In this document: in pieces, positions 10,405 to 21,559 of the stretch
Layout: each line of letters starts with the position of its first letter
Numbering within the stretch: the stretch's first letter is position 1
Assembly: GCF_905171765.1 (NCBI RefSeq)
Contig: NC_053390.1
Coordinates: 509,257,444-509,321,443 of the forward strand
Direction: 5' to 3'
Length of the DNA: 64,000 nucleotides
Source: Bufo bufo
Lineage: Eukaryota; Chordata; Amphibia; Anura; Bufonidae
The notes under the pieces: generated by a model
Told to the model about the DNA's origin: nothing
Seen by the model: only the letters and a program-made list of their open reading frames with translations
The model's database searches: none
Program-made: the position numbers and the translations under genes

Positions 10405-11140
10405 AGGGTTTCTGTCACCCTGCTAAACTCTTTTTTTTTTTTTGGGCTAGTTAGATTGCTCATAGTGCGATAAAGCAGAATATAATGGTATTACTTACTT
10501 TCATGCGGCCGATTCTTTATAAAACGAACTTTTATAATATGTTAATGAGGGCTCTACCAGCAAGTAGGGCGTCTACTTGCTGGTAGCTGCTGCTGAAATC
10601 CGCCCCCTCGCCGTGTTGATTGACAGGGCCAGCCGTGATCTCCTCCTCCGGCCGGCCCTGTCAGTAATTCAAAAATCGCGCGCCTCGCGTCATTCGGCGC
10701 AGGCGCTCTGAGATGAGGAGGCTCGTATCCTCAGCACTCCCTCAGTGCGCCTGCGCCGATGACGTCTTCTCTTTCGGTGATGTCATCGGCGCAGGCGCAC
10801 TGAGGGAGTGCTGAGGAGACGAGCCTCCTCATCTCAGAGCGCCTGCGCCGAATGACGCGAGGCGCGCGATTTTTGAATTACTGACAGGGCCGGCCGGAGG
10901 AGGAGATCACGGCTGGCCCTGTCAATCAACACGGCGAGGGGGCGGATTTCAGCAGCAGCTACCAGCAAGTAGACGCCCTACTTGCTGGTAGAGCCCTCAT
11001 TAACATATTATAAACGTTCGTTTTATAAAGAATCGGCCGCATAAAAGTAAGTAATACCATTATATTCTGCTATATCGCACTATGAGCAATCTAACTAGCC
11101 CAAAAAAAAAAAAAGAGTTTAGCAGGGTGACAGAAACCCT
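10405..11140. mobile_element. 736-bp near-perfect palindromic MITE, TTAA-flanked
   Basis: Starts AGGGTTTCTGTCACCCTGC and ends with its inverse. The two arms of about 360 bases pair almost throughout around a small centre near 10771 (TTCTCTTTCGG). TTAA flanks it at 10401-10404 and 11141-11144, and the interrupted CR1 fragment has a single TTAA. The arms are rich in CpG and GCGC motifs. It has no coding capacity. A close copy is at 61250-61985 and a relative at 42839-43412. Confidence 0.93.
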
Positions 11141-11175
11141 TTAAAACTATGTCCTCTTGTAGCAGTTTTTATTCT

Positions 11176-11667
11176 TTAAAATATTCTCTCCTCTTTTACC
11201 TTGTTGATTTCCTTTATGTATTCAAAAGTTTCTATCATATCCCCTCTATCTCGTCTTTCTTCCAGGCTATACATGTTAAGGTCCTTTAATCTTTCCTGGT
11301 AAGTTTTATCCTGCAATCCATGTACTAGTTTAGTGGCTCTTCTTTGAACTCTCTCCAAAGTATCAATATCCTTCTGGAGATATGGTCTCCAGTACTGCGC
11401 ACAATACTCCAAATGAGGTCTCACTAGTGCTCTGTAGAACGGCATGAGCACCTCCCTCTTTCTACTGGTATTGCCTCTCCCTATACACCCAAGCATTCTG
11501 CTAGCATTTCCTGCTGCTCTATGACATTGTCTGCCTACCTTTAAGTCTTCTGAAATGATGACCCCTAAATCCCTTTCCTCAGATACTGAGGTTAGGACTG
11601 TATCACTGATTTTATATTCTGCTCTTTGGGTTTTACGCCCCAGGTGCATTATCTTGCACTTATCCAC
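11176..11667 (-). pseudogene. CR1-like reverse transcriptase, C-terminal fragment
   Basis: Open for 163 codons: DKCKIMHLGR, SEERDLGVIISEDLK, CHRAAGNASRMLGCIGRG, LVRPHLEYCAQYW and [14 protein letters not shown]. These are the blocks after the catalytic palm in CR1/Rex-type RT. The active-site part and the endonuclease are absent, so this is a 5'-truncated insertion, the usual form of such LINEs. Confidence 0.82.
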
Positions 11668-11694
11668 ATTAAATTTTTGCTTGATTAATCAAAC

Positions 11695-13050
11695 ACAGAG
11701 AAGGTGACCAGGCTTTAACAGAATTCGTGCCACCAAGATCCATTTCCCACGTCTGATAGGGAGTTTTTTTCTGAAATATGGAATGTGCACCATACAAATT
11801 TTAAATATGTCTAAGCCATTTAGTCCGTGTTTAAAGGTTCTTAAGAGCTGTGGATCCCCTGTCGATATACCCTTGTTCCTATCTCGCAGGAAGTTCTGTA
11901 TTTCAAGATACTTATAGAACTTTGGCTCAGGAAGAGAATATCGGCTAGATAAGGAAGCAAAGGTATATATTGTAACAAAATCATATAGTTGAGATACAAG
12001 AGTTATTCCCTTAGTCCACCACAAAAAGAGATCCAAGTCAGGGATAAGTACAAATTAGTAAGAGGGCAGGACAGACGACCAGGAGTATTGCAGTGTAGAT
12101 GGTGACAGCTTGTGAAATTCTCTCCAACACAGCAGAGTGTTGCTAGTCAAAGTGGAAAGATGTTTGACATGTGGAGTATCTTCCACAAATGCAAAGGGAA
12201 GGGACTGCAGAGATGAAGGAAATGCCATGTGATTCTTTATATGAGCCCAATTTGTGAATACATGACCTATTTTCCACTGGGACAGACTAGGCAGACTAGA
12301 TGGGCCAAATGGTTCTTATCTGCCGACACTTTCTATGTGTCTATAATCCTTGTGTGCCAATATAATACGGTTGAATATTCGGGACACCCAAACCACCACT
12401 AAGCTTGTGTTTGATCAGAAGTAAATAAGCCACCCTCAGCCTACGGCCCGCCCAAATGAAACGAGAAAGCTGTGTTTGCAGTTTGGTAAAAAACTGCGCT
12501 GGAAGGTGTATAGGGACCATACGGAACAAATATAATGATGTAGGCAGTAGTAGCATTTGAATTGCTGCAATCCTGCCTAGCCAAGAAATCTCCAACAGAT
12601 AATTGTAGTATTTTGTCACTTAAAGAAGTAAGCATGGGAATGTAGTTGTTCTGATATAAAAGATCATATGAAGGAGGGATGATTGTGCCTAGATAGTCTA
12701 CCCCCTGTAGTTTCCAATTGAAGGAGAATTTTGAATATAAAAAAATGCCTGTACAACGAGGGCACTGAAAACAACATAGCCTGGGAATTGGTAGTATTTA
12801 AGAGGGATGCTATCCCAAACACTATAATCCATTGCTCTAACAAAGTCATCAGGTCATATAGTGTCAGGATGACATTGTCTGCGTATAATGACCATCAGGA
12901 TCATTGAGCAATATATTTGCCACTGGTTCCATACACATGTTAAAAATAAGCTGTGACAACCGGCATCCCTGCCTGGTGCCTTTAGATATTGTAAACTCAT
13001 CAGACAAGGATCCATTAGTAAAGACTCTCACCGCCGGGTTGGAATAAAGG
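11695..13050 (-). pseudogene. L1/Tx1-like LINE ORF2 fragment
   Basis: Minus-strand remnants in order: a GTRQGC-type RT block near 12965, the active-site box near 12880 reading YADN instead of (F/Y)ADD, the segment SWLGRIAAIQMLLLP with FIWAGRRLRVAYLLL and GGLGVPNI (12341-12619), and a downstream segment with KYLEIQNFLRDRNKG (11689-12036). These follow L1/Tx1 ORF2 order. Frames are broken repeatedly, and the CR1 scrap at 12290-12342 interrupts it. The changed Asp would abolish activity. Confidence 0.72.
12290..12342 (+). repeat. CR1-like LINE 3' end scrap
   Basis: CAGACTAGATGGGCCAAATG...CTTATCTGCCGACACTTTCTATG is the reverse complement of 10155-10205, the 3' tip of the CR1-like fragment, here on +. 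Confidence 0.8.
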
Positions 13051-13054
13051 ACCT

Positions 13055-13523
13055 AAACATGGTGCTCTTTTACTCCTGAGCCTCCTAAAACCAAGAAATT
13101 CAGCGTAACAACAAGGCTTAATTTTCACACTGGTACAAGATATTGGGTACTGAAATGCCATATGTGTGGAAAAATTGAAATTTTTACTTTGCACCATCTC
13201 ATGTGCACTACTTTTTGTAAAATACACAACACCTATAAAGTCATAATGCTCGCTCCACCGATTAATAAATACCTTAAAGAGGTTTTCTGGGACTTTACTA
13301 CTGATGACCAAATTGACCTCAAATGCACATGGTGCTCTTTTACTCCTGAGCCCTGATGTACCGTATATCCAGGCAAAAGATATCCATATAGGGTGTTTTA
13401 TGAAACACAGTATAATAATAAGTGGGCTGACTTTTCACACTGGGCACAACATATTGGCCACTGAAATGCCATATCTGTGGAAAAAAACTGCAATTTTAGT
13501 TTTGCACTATTTGCTGTGCATTA
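13055..13523 (+). repeat. two tandem copies of a dispersed repeat
   Basis: About 210 bases are present twice (13056-13260 and 13317-13523), both with GGTGCTCTTTTACTCCTGAG and CTGAAATGCCATATCTGTGG-like blocks. Between them lies a scrap of the GATGACC MITE family (13270-13310). No coding potential. Confidence 0.65.
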
Positions 13524-13574
13524 GGGCTGCACGATATATCGAAAAAATGCGATATGGCGATTTGGCCGACCCGA

Positions 13575-14478
13575 AAATGCTGGATAGATTGCAGGCTTGG
13601 GCAGATAAGTGGCAGATGAGGTTTAACACTGACAAATGTAAAGTTATGCACATGGGAAGGAATAATGCAAGTCACCCGTACATACTAAATGGTAAAACAC
13701 TCGGTAACACTGACATGGAAAAGGATTTAGGAATTTTAATAAACAGCAAACTAAGCTGCAAAAAACTGTGTCAGGCAGCTGCTGCCAAGGCCAATAAGAT
13801 AATGGGTTGCATCAAAAGGGGCATAGATGCCCGTGATGAGAACATATTCCTACTACTTTACAAATCATTAGTCAGACCACACATGGAGTACTGTGTACAG
13901 TTCAGGGCTCCAGTGAACAAGGCAGACATAGCAGACCTGGAGAGGGTCCAGAGGAGGGCAACTAAAGTAATACTGGAATGGGGCAACTACAGTACCCTGA
14001 AAGATTATCAAAATTAGGGTTATTCACGTTAGAAAAAAGACGACTGAGGGGAGATCTAATTACTATGTATAAATATATCAGGGGTCAGTACAGAGATCTA
14101 TCCCATCATCTATTTATCCCCAGGACTGTGACTGTGACGAGGGGACATCCTCTGCGTTTTGAGGAAAGAAGGTTTGTACACAAACATAGAAAAGGATTCT
14201 TTACGGTAAGAGCAGTGAGACTATGGAACTCTCTGCCTGGTGAGTACAATAAAGGAATTCAAGAGGGGCCTGGATGTATTTCTGGAGTGTAATAATATTA
14301 CAGGATATAGCTACTAGAGAGGGGTCATTGATCCAGGGAGTTATTCTGATTGCCTGATTGGAGTCGGGAAGGAAAATTGGCTTCTACCTCACAGTTTTTT
14401 TTTGCCTTCCTCTGGATCAACTTGCAGGATAACAGGCCGAACTGGATGGACAAATGTCTTTTTTCGGCCTTATGTACT
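13575..14478 (+). pseudogene. CR1-like LINE, RT C-terminus plus 3' end
   Basis: On +, the frame reads LQAWADKWQMRFNTDKCKVM, MEKDLGILINSKLSCKKLC, KIMGCIKRGIDARDE, LVRPHMEYCVQF and LERVQRRATKVI. After a shift near 13985 it continues with LGLFTLEKRRLRGDLITMYK, HPLRFEERRFVHKHRKGFF and RLWNSLPGE, ending about 14290. The 3' tail to 14478 ends in TACTATGT repeats. This is a different subfamily from the fragment at 10145. The same 3' tail occurs at 33655-33785. It is 5' truncated. Confidence 0.83.
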
Positions 14479-14514
14479 ATGTTACTATGTATTATATATG
14501 AAGGGGCCCCGCGC

Positions 14515-14930
14515 ACATAACTGGCTTTGTGTGTAAAGTATTTTACTACTGTCTGAAACAAGCTCTCTACTATTGATAAAATGGCCAGCCTCTGTACTCA
14601 CTTTCACTATGAATGCACTGCAGCGAGCGGGAGCGAGCTGGCCGGCGCGTGACTGACGTCACTTAGTAACGCTCCTGTTTCCTGAATTAAGTGGGAGGAG
14701 CGTAACTAAGTGACGCTCGCTACCATGCATTCATAGTGAAAGTGAGTACAGAGGCTGGCCATTTTATCAATAGGAGAGAGCTTGTTTCAGACAGTAGTAA
14801 AATACTTTACACACAAAGCCAGTTATGTGTGCAGTTTAGGACACATGAGGGGACACATAGGGCCATGAGGGGGACCAGCATAAGATGCTATATGTGTGTC
14901 TTATGCTGGCCCCCTCATGGCCCTATGTGT
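14515..14930. repeat. two inverted repeats (hairpins)
   Basis: Arms of about 100 bases at 14518-14616 and 14723-14825 share TACTCACTTTCACTATGAAT and ACTACTGTCTGAAACAAGC with their inverses, around a CpG-rich centre with GTGACTGACGTCAC. A second, shorter hairpin (14848-14930) is built on ACACATAGGGCCATGAGGGG. Confidence 0.85.
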
Positions 14931-14944
14931 CATAGCACACATCC

Positions 14945-15885
14945 CTTATAACAGTGCCATCCACAGATCCACCCCATAACAGCATCATCCACAGGTCCCC
15001 CATAAGTGTCCTCCACAGGTCCCCCATAACACTGTCCTCCACAGATCCCCCATAACAGTGTCCTCCACAGATCCCCCATAACAGTGTCCTCTACAAATCC
15101 CCCACATAACAGCGTCCTCCACAGATCCCCCACATAACAGCGTCCTTCACAGATCCCCCACATAACAGCATCATCCACAGATCCCCCACATAACAGCGTC
15201 ATCCACAGATGCCCCACATAACAGCGTCATCCACAGATCCCCAACTTAACAGTGCCATCCACAGATCCACCCCATAACAGCGTCATCCACAGCTCCCCCA
15301 TAAGTGTCCTCCACAGATCCCCCATAACAGTGTCCTCCACAGATCCCCCATAACAGTGTCCTCCACAGATCCCCCATAACAGTGTCCTCCACAGATCCCC
15401 CATAACAGTGTCCTCCAAAGATCCCCCATAACAGTGTCCTCCACAGATCCCCCCATAACAGCGTCATCCACAGATCCCCACATAACAGCGTCATCCACAG
15501 ATCCCCCACATAACAGCGTCATCCACAGATCCCACACATAACAGCGTCATCCACAGATCCCCCACATAACAGCGTCATCCACATATCCCCCACATAACAG
15601 CGTCATCCACAGATCCCCCACATAACAGCGTAATCCACAGATCCCCCACATATCAGCGTCATCCACAGATCCCCCACATAACAGCGTCATCCACAGATCC
15701 CCCACATAACAGCGTCATCCACAGATCCCCACATAACAGCGTCATCCACAGATCCCCCACAACAGTGCCATCCACAGATCCCCCATAACAGTGCATCATC
15801 CACAGATCCCCCATAACAGTGTCATCCACAGGTCCCCCATAACAGTGCCATCCACAGATCCCCCATAACAGCGTCATACCTAGCC
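14945..15885. repeat. 28-bp minisatellite, array 1
   Basis: About 33 units, typically CACAGATCCCCCACATAACA followed by GCGTCATC. Variants of 27-29 bases carry AGTGTCCTC. A higher-order period of about 298 bases is visible: the ACAGTGCCATCCACAGATCC segment at 14951 recurs at 15249. On the minus strand the core is GATCTGTGGATGAC, as in arrays 2 and 3. Open frames here (such as MGDLWMTLLCG) come from the repeat and are not genes. Confidence 0.95.
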
Positions 15886-16052
15886 GCGTCAGCGGCTCAT
15901 ATGGGAAAATCCAAGCAAATAGACCTCTAGCACAATTCCCTTAAAATATCGCATTGCATATCGTTATCGCAATTTTTAGGGCACTAATCGCAATCGCACA
16001 AAATTCATTTTTGCAGAACACCTGTAGGGTATAAAGGCTCAGTACACCTCTT

Positions 16053-16530
16053 AGTAAGGACTCTTTCACATGACCGTTTTTTTTTTCTGTTTACGGGCTG
16101 TTTTTTGCGTTCCATATACGGTCCGTATACGGAACCATTAATTTCAATGGTTCCACAAAAAAAATGGAATGTACTCCGTATGCATTCCGTTTCCATATTT
16201 CCATTTTTCCATTCCGTTGAAAATAGAACATGTCCTATTATTGCCCACAAATCACGTTCCGTGGCTCCATTCAAGTCAATGGGTCCGCAAAAAACCCGGA
16301 ACGCATACGGAAATGCATCCGTATGTCTTCCGTATCCGTTCCGTTTTTGCGGAACCATCTATTGAAAATTTCATGCCCAGTCCAATTTTTTCTATGTAAT
16401 TTCTGTATACTGTATATGCCATACGGAAAAACGGAACAGAAACAGAAACACAACGGAAACAAAAAACGGCACAATGGATCCGTGAAAAACGGACTGCAAA
16501 ACCATACGATCGTGTGAAAGAGGTCTAAAT
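16053..16530. mobile_element. MITE with CTCTTTCACATGACCG ends
   Basis: CTCTTTCACATGACCG near 16061 pairs with CGATCGTGTGAAAGAGG near 16508. The interior has repeated GGTCCGTATACGGA and CGGAAC motifs in both orientations. Frames on both strands are compositional artefacts. Confidence 0.8.
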
Positions 16531-16639
16531 TCTATGAGAGGTGTGGCTTCGAAAGCGGGATCACTTCTTGGGGATTTTTTGTTTTTGTTTTACTTCACCT
16601 CAGTGCTTCTGGAGTTGTCAACCAGTGCTGTATAAATTA

Positions 16640-17373
16640 CAAGACGGGAAACTTTTCAAGATGGGTGGTGACCATGGTGGCCATTTTGAAGTCGGACATT
16701 TTTAATCCAACTTTAGTTTTTTCAATAGGAAGAGGGTCATGTGACACATCAAACTTATTGGGAATTTCACAAGAAAAACAATGGTGTGCTTGGTTTTAAC
16801 GTAACTTTATTCTTTCATGAGTTATTTACAAGTTTCTGACCACTTATAAAATGTGTTCAATGTGCTGCCAATTGTGTTGGATTGTCAATGCAACCCTCTT
16901 CTCCCACTCTTCACACACTGATAGCAACACTGCAGGAGAAATGCTAGCACAGGCTTCCAGTATCCGTAGTTTCAGGTGCTACACATCTCGTATCTTCACA
17001 GCATAGACAATTGCCTTCAGATGACCCCAAAGATAAAAGTCTAAGGGGGTCACTGGATATGCGAAATTGCTACATGATGATGTGTTTCCCTCTTTATGCA
17101 CTGAAGCTGGCACGTTCCCTGAGTTTTTCCAGCAAGATGGTGCACCCACCACCACATTATGGGTGTCAGGTCCGAGCATTCCTAGATGAACAGTTTTCTG
17201 GAAAGTGGATTGGTCGTCGTGGGCCAGTTGAATGGCCCCCAAGGTCTCCCAATCTGACCCCCTTAGACTTTTATCTTTTTGTCTCACATATACTAATGTG
17301 CCACAAACAGGAAGTTAATATCACCAACCATTCCCATTTTATTAAGGTGTATCCATATAAATGGCCCACCCTG
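16640..17373 (-). mobile_element. DD41D mariner-like element with an inverted internal segment
   Basis: Corresponds to the element at 45588-46444. 16650-17053 carries the 3' part in minus orientation, but 17054-17252 carries the neighbouring transposase segment in plus orientation. It reads AKLLHDDVFPSLCTEAGTFP, with QQDGAP near 17130. A 20-base segment, AAAGTCTAAGGGGGTCA and its inverse, sits at both inversion borders (17034 and 17253). The right terminus ends GGCCCACCCTG at 17373 followed by TA. The left terminus is lost. Confidence 0.8.
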
Positions 17374-17479
17374 TATAATGAAAAAGCCTTATATGCCTCA
17401 CAATCCTTGTGCTCTTTCTTATTCAAACCCTGCCTTATGTCCATTTTGCAGATTTCGGCCATGATGGATTTGCGAACAA

Positions 17480-18640
17480 AAAATTAAAATGTATTTCTTT
17501 CACTCCAGCTTGCCACAAAACATTGCATTAAAAATTGTAGGGTCAAAAATCTGAGCAAACTCCTAGATAAATACCTTCAGGGGTGTAGTTTCCAAAATGG
17601 GGACACTTAAAGGGGTTGTCTCATCAGACAGTGGGGGCATATCGCTAGGATATACCCCCATTGCCTTATAGGTGCGGATCCCACAACTGGGACCCGCACC
17701 TATATTGGGAACGGAGCCCCGCAAAGTGGTGGCTGGAGGACTCCAGTCCGGCCACCACCAAGTGCGCTCCCCATAGAAGTGAAGTGACCGGCTACCGCTC
17801 CCATTCACTTCTATAGACCCGATGGAAATAGCCGAGCCAGCGATCGGCTATTTTCGGTGGCCTCATAGAAAACAAAAAGAGGGTGGCTGCGCATGCGCAG
17901 TGCGCCTTCCAACACTTACGGGGCTCCGTTCTCGATATAGGTGCTAAGACAACCCCTTTAATGAGAGTTTCCCTTGTACTGGTTCATAAGACTCTGTAAA
18001 TGTGACATTGCACAAGAAAATCATTCCAGCAAAATCTGCACACCAAGCCAAATAGCACCGCTTCCCTGCTGAGCCATGACCACATATTGGGTACTGCAGC
18101 ACCCGTGAGAAATTGTATAACAAATTGAGGGGTGCTTTTTTGTTTTATCCTTTGTTAAAATGAAAAAAAAAAGGCTAATTATTGGAAAAAATTTAAATTT
18201 TCATTTTTGTGGCCCAATTCTAATACATTTTATGAAACACTTGTGAGGTCAAAATGGTTGCAAAACTCCTAGATGAATTCCTTGAGGGGTACATTTTCCA
18301 ATATCTGGTCGGTCTTTTGAGGGGTTTTGTTATGTTTTGGTTCTTCAAGAACTCTGCAAATGTTGACTAAAAATATCCTAATAAAAAGGAGGCCCCAAAA
18401 TCCAAGGCTGGTGTTTGAGTCTGAATGCACACTTTGACAAGTTTTATTTCTTCAGAAAAAATCTGATTACATTTGAAAATGTACAAAAAAAAGTCACATT
18501 TTTAATTTTCTTTTTTATTTTGCTTTAAATACCTAAGGCGTTAACAAACTTCCTAAATGCGACTTTGAATAATGTGAGAAGATCCATTTTTAAAATGTAG
18601 CGATTGATGGGAGGTTGCATTACATCAGTGCTTCTCAATT
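17480..18640. repeat. dispersed repeat with internal ~200-base units
   Basis: Segments with CAAACTCCTAGATAAATACC and CAAAACTCCTAGATGAATTC followed by TTGAGGGGT recur at about 17548 and 18260, each followed by an ACTCTGCAAATGTGAC-like block. This is a common anuran tandem-structured repeat. A TTAA MITE splits it at 17611-17957. No coding frame. Confidence 0.6.
17611..17957. mobile_element. TTAA-flanked palindromic MITE (AGGGGTTGTC family)
   Basis: Starts AGGGGTTGTC and ends GACAACCCCT, flanked by TTAA at 17607-17610 and 17958-17961. The inner arms share AGGTGCGGATCCCACAACTG-type and CATTCACTTCTAT motifs. Related to 42188-42633. Confidence 0.85.
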
Positions 18641-18644
18641 ATTT

Positions 18645-19516
18645 TCTGTCATGCCCCCCCTAGGAAGAAGAATTTCCTATTTTCTGTCATGCCCCCCGCG
18701 CGACTGTAAATAGTATCATTTGTCTATAAAATTGTTATAAGTATACCTCTGCATAACACTGTATCCTTATTAACGTATAAGAGAATAAAAAAAGAAAGAA
18801 ATGTGGATCGGACACACACTTATGGGGGGATCTGTGGATGACGGACACTTATGGGGGGATCTGTGGATGACGGACACTTATGGGGGGATCTGTGGATGAC
18901 GGACACTTATGGGGGGATCTGTGGATGACGGACACTTATGGGGGGGATCTGTGGATGACGGACACTTATGGGGGGATCTGTGGATGACGGACACTTATGG
19001 GGGGATCTGTGGATGACGGACACTTATGGGGGATCTGTGGATGACGAACACTTATGGGGAGATCTGTGGATGACGGACACTTGTGGGGGGATCTGTGGAT
19101 GACGGACACTTATGGGGGGGATCTGTGGCTGGCACTGTTACAGGGGGATCTGTGGCTGGCACTGTTATATATGTGCCATCCACAGACCCCCACCCCTTAA
19201 CTGTGCCATCCACAGATTCCGTGTGCCCGCCGCCGCTGTTTAAAGTTATTAAACATGCCCCCCTCACTCCTAATAGTACCGTATATCCGAATTTTTTCTG
19301 TATAATGCCGGCAGGTGGGCCAGCGCGTCCCTCAGTGACGTCACTTGTCTGCGCCGCCTGCTTCATTCATAAAGCAGGCGGCGCAGGCATGTGACATCAC
19401 TGAGGGACGCGCCTGCCGCCCGGCCTGCCTGCCGGCATTATACAGAAGAAATTCGCACACCCCAAAGGCCGGCCCTGAACAAGCCCCCCTTTACAGAGCC
19501 TGGCGCCCCCCTGCCA
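18645..19516. mobile_element. non-autonomous element with minisatellite and hairpin
   Basis: Begins CAGTGCTTCTCAATTATTTT, a hAT-like terminus (inference). It contains minisatellite array 2 and a CpG-rich hairpin at 19280-19460, whose arms pair from TTTTTCTGTATAATGCCGGC through GCGCCGCCTGCTT. The right end abuts the RT fragment at 19516 and no inverted terminus is visible, so it is truncated or rearranged. Confidence 0.55.
18817..19175. repeat. 29-bp minisatellite, array 2
   Basis: About 11 units of GATCTGTGGATGACGGACAC followed by TTATGGGGG, then two diverged units with GGCTGGCACTGTTA. The core GATCTGTGGATGAC is the one in arrays 1 and 3. Confidence 0.93.
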
Positions 19517-19855
19517 ATACCCCCTGCTCAGGTACATGATTGTCAGGTAGCCGGCGCCTGCCAACTTATCTAACAATTCATCGATCCTGGGCATGGGGTA
19601 AGCATCAGAGGTTGTGATGGCATTCATTTTCCGATAATCCACACAGAACCTAGTTGAGGCCCAAGCGCTGTGGGATTTCTGTATGACCCCTAACTGCAAC
19701 ATCTCTTCAATTTCCTTCCTGATGTCTGCCTGAACCTCTAAAGAGACACGGTAGGCAGACTGCTTGGTCGGAGAATGTGTACCTGTTTCCACATGGTGTA
19801 CTGCAAGGTGTGTCCTCCCAGGTTTTCCTGTAAAAGTGTCGTGGTGAGCGGTCAG
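19516..19855 (-). pseudogene. reverse transcriptase fragment of second Gmr1-like element
   Basis: Reads VETGTHSPTKQSAYRVS, EIEEMLQLGVIQKSHSAWAS, FCVDYRKMNAITTSDAYPMP, RIDELLDKLAGAGYL and LSRGYWQ, the first third of a gypsy RT. A short segment between SAWAS and RFCVDYRK (the PVVLVPKKDG region of the family) is deleted. The frame ends at GYWQ, where the minisatellite element joins. Confidence 0.85.
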
Positions 19856-20820
19856 TGTCACGATCTTGCCCGAGTCCTCAGGTCGCAGTACCTGATCAGA
19901 CCGGGATCAGGTACCAGCAGTCAATCGGGACAAGTACTGACACTACACACACTATCGAACTTGATCACCCTGCTTCCTACAATCTACCAGATTGCACAGG
20001 AGATCAAATTGTTGCCGGTTCCTTCTAACAACTAATAAACTTCTGAGATTCGCATTTTAAAGCAAACAGGTAGCTGAAAATTAGGAACTCTAATTGCCTT
20101 AAAAAATATTGCCTGTGCTAGGTTAAATAATTGGTTTTAATAAAAATTTAAACATTTAAAAAACAGAAGCATACAAATATACACAGAACAGTTATTAAAA
20201 TAAAAAGGATGAAAGAAAACTGACGCCTACTTTACTCACACAGAGACTTGCAGCTATCAGGTCCTGAGGCAAGACAGAAAGACACGGATCCTCATTCAAT
20301 CAGATTGGCCTCAAAATGGGGAACTCAGTACAATCTGCTCTGTCCAATTTATAAGAATTGGTCCAGGCAGTCTGTAAACCCACCTGACATATGGGTTGGC
20401 TGTGACTTTTATGACCGGTCAGTCATGCTGAAATCTGGTCTAAAATGGATTTCTGACTATAACTCTACACAGGAGAATGCCTGCCCGATAATTGTGGGCT
20501 CATTTTTCAGCTCTCAGTATTGGGGTCACAGTGCTACCAAACACGGGGTGTCCACGTGACCCCAATCAGAAGAACTGATTTTCTGAGCCAGGATTTAACA
20601 TAAGTGGGTGGTTTTTGGTATGTGTTGCACCGTCACCTCCTGACTGTTAAAATGGCGTACTTTAATAATCTCTATGGAGCTGTATTTTCGAGTTATGACC
20701 GGAGTAATATTTTTGGATTTTGCCCCCACCCTCCGGAAGCGTGCCACTATCATAAAGTAATAAACCACTTTGAAGCTGTCCACTATACAGGCATGTTTAT
20801 ATAAAGTGTCGTGGAGGCCA
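19856..20820 (-). repeat. LTR-like insertion between integrase and RT
   Basis: Starts TGTCACGATCTTGCCC on +, the kind of end seen for minus-strand LTRs here. It separates the integrase tail from the RT, which should be close together. Its layout (AT-rich block, then TTATTAAAATAAAAAGGATG) parallels the LTR at 24420-25728. I found neither a clean far end nor a target duplication, so the right limit is approximate. Confidence 0.45.
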
Positions 20821-21136
20821 GTGTTCGTTGTCACCTCTGGGTCAGGGACTAAGAAGTTTATGGCGGTGGTCTGGTTTAGGATGTGGGGGAAGATGGAGAG
20901 GGAGAGAAGGGACAGTTATTTGTTTGAATAAGGGGGAGCTCCGAGTCCCCAGAACACAGGCCAAGCACTCATGCTCACTGTGCCACAGTCAGCACTTCCA
21001 AAAGCTGGGATTTCTGTTGGGGTGAGAGTTGTGGGTTGATGTTTAAGTCAGCTCCCAACTCTGAAGTGTCGGCCAGCAAGTCTAGCAGGGGGTCAGCCTC
21101 CTCCCTCTCAGGCAGGCTGCAGACTGGCATGACATG

Positions 21137-21559
21137 TCAGGCTCTCTCATGATGCTCCTTGAGCATGTTTACATGAAACGTTTTCAGTCGTCTACCTCCT
21201 TCTCCAAGGCTCACCACATAATTTACCTTGTTCAGACACTTTACAATTGGGTATGACCCCTCCCATGCGGCCTGCAGATTGTTCTGTCGCATAGGAAGCA
21301 GAACATATACCATTTGACCCTCCTGGTATATCCTCTCTCTAGCAGTGTGGTCATACCACTGTTTCTGCTTACTCTGGGCCTGCGCCATATTCTCTTTGAC
21401 CATACCAACAAGTGTCTCCATTTTTTCTCTGAACCTGAGTACATAGTCTACCACAGAGACCTCAGTTCCGGTACCCTTACCTTCCCAAGACTCTCGGATT
21501 AGGTCTAGGGGGCCTCTTACTCGTCTACCATACAGGAGTTCGAAAGGTGAAAACCCGGT
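21137..21559 (-). pseudogene. integrase C-terminal region
   Basis: Continues the frame after a TAA at 21558-21560 (VPQE*TGFSPFELLYG). Contains FREKMETLVGMVKENMAQAQ, KQKQWYDHTARE, VYVLLP and WEGSYPIVKCLNKVNYVV, the usual integrase tail, ending FHVNMLKEHHERA. Confidence 0.85.

Larger units (their letters stand above)
10145..11690 (-). mobile_element. CR1-like LINE 3' fragment, split by a MITE
   Basis: Minus-strand 3' end of a CR1/Jockey-type LINE. It runs from the RT C-terminal region through a 3' untranslated part and ends in short TTTCTATG-type repeats, as CR1-like elements do. The palindrome at 10405-11140 interrupts it; removing that and one TTAA restores a continuous CTCTAATTTAAAACTATG. 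Confidence 0.82.
13526..15995. mobile_element. possible composite DNA element with GGGCTGCACGATATATCG end
   Basis: The left edge TAGGGCTGCACGATATATCG resembles the terminus of DNA transposons seen in fish and frogs. The right side (15945-15995) has ATCGCATTGCATATCG and TTATCGCAATTTTTAGGG but not a clean inverted copy. Between lie a CR1-like fragment, a hairpin and a minisatellite. The limits are uncertain. Confidence 0.35.

Noticed and set aside
13304..13560. N-terminal extension of the CR1-like frame (MTKLTSNAHGALLLL...)
   Set aside because: This part translates the unrelated repeat at 13317-13523; RT similarity begins only near 13575.
14930..15877. Several overlapping minus-strand frames such as MGDLWMTLLCG repeats
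   Set aside because: They are translations of a 28-bp minisatellite in which few stops occur; no start context, no domain, and unit-length changes break the frames.
16005..16517. Overlapping frames on both strands
   Set aside because: Same reason: palindromic MITE composition.
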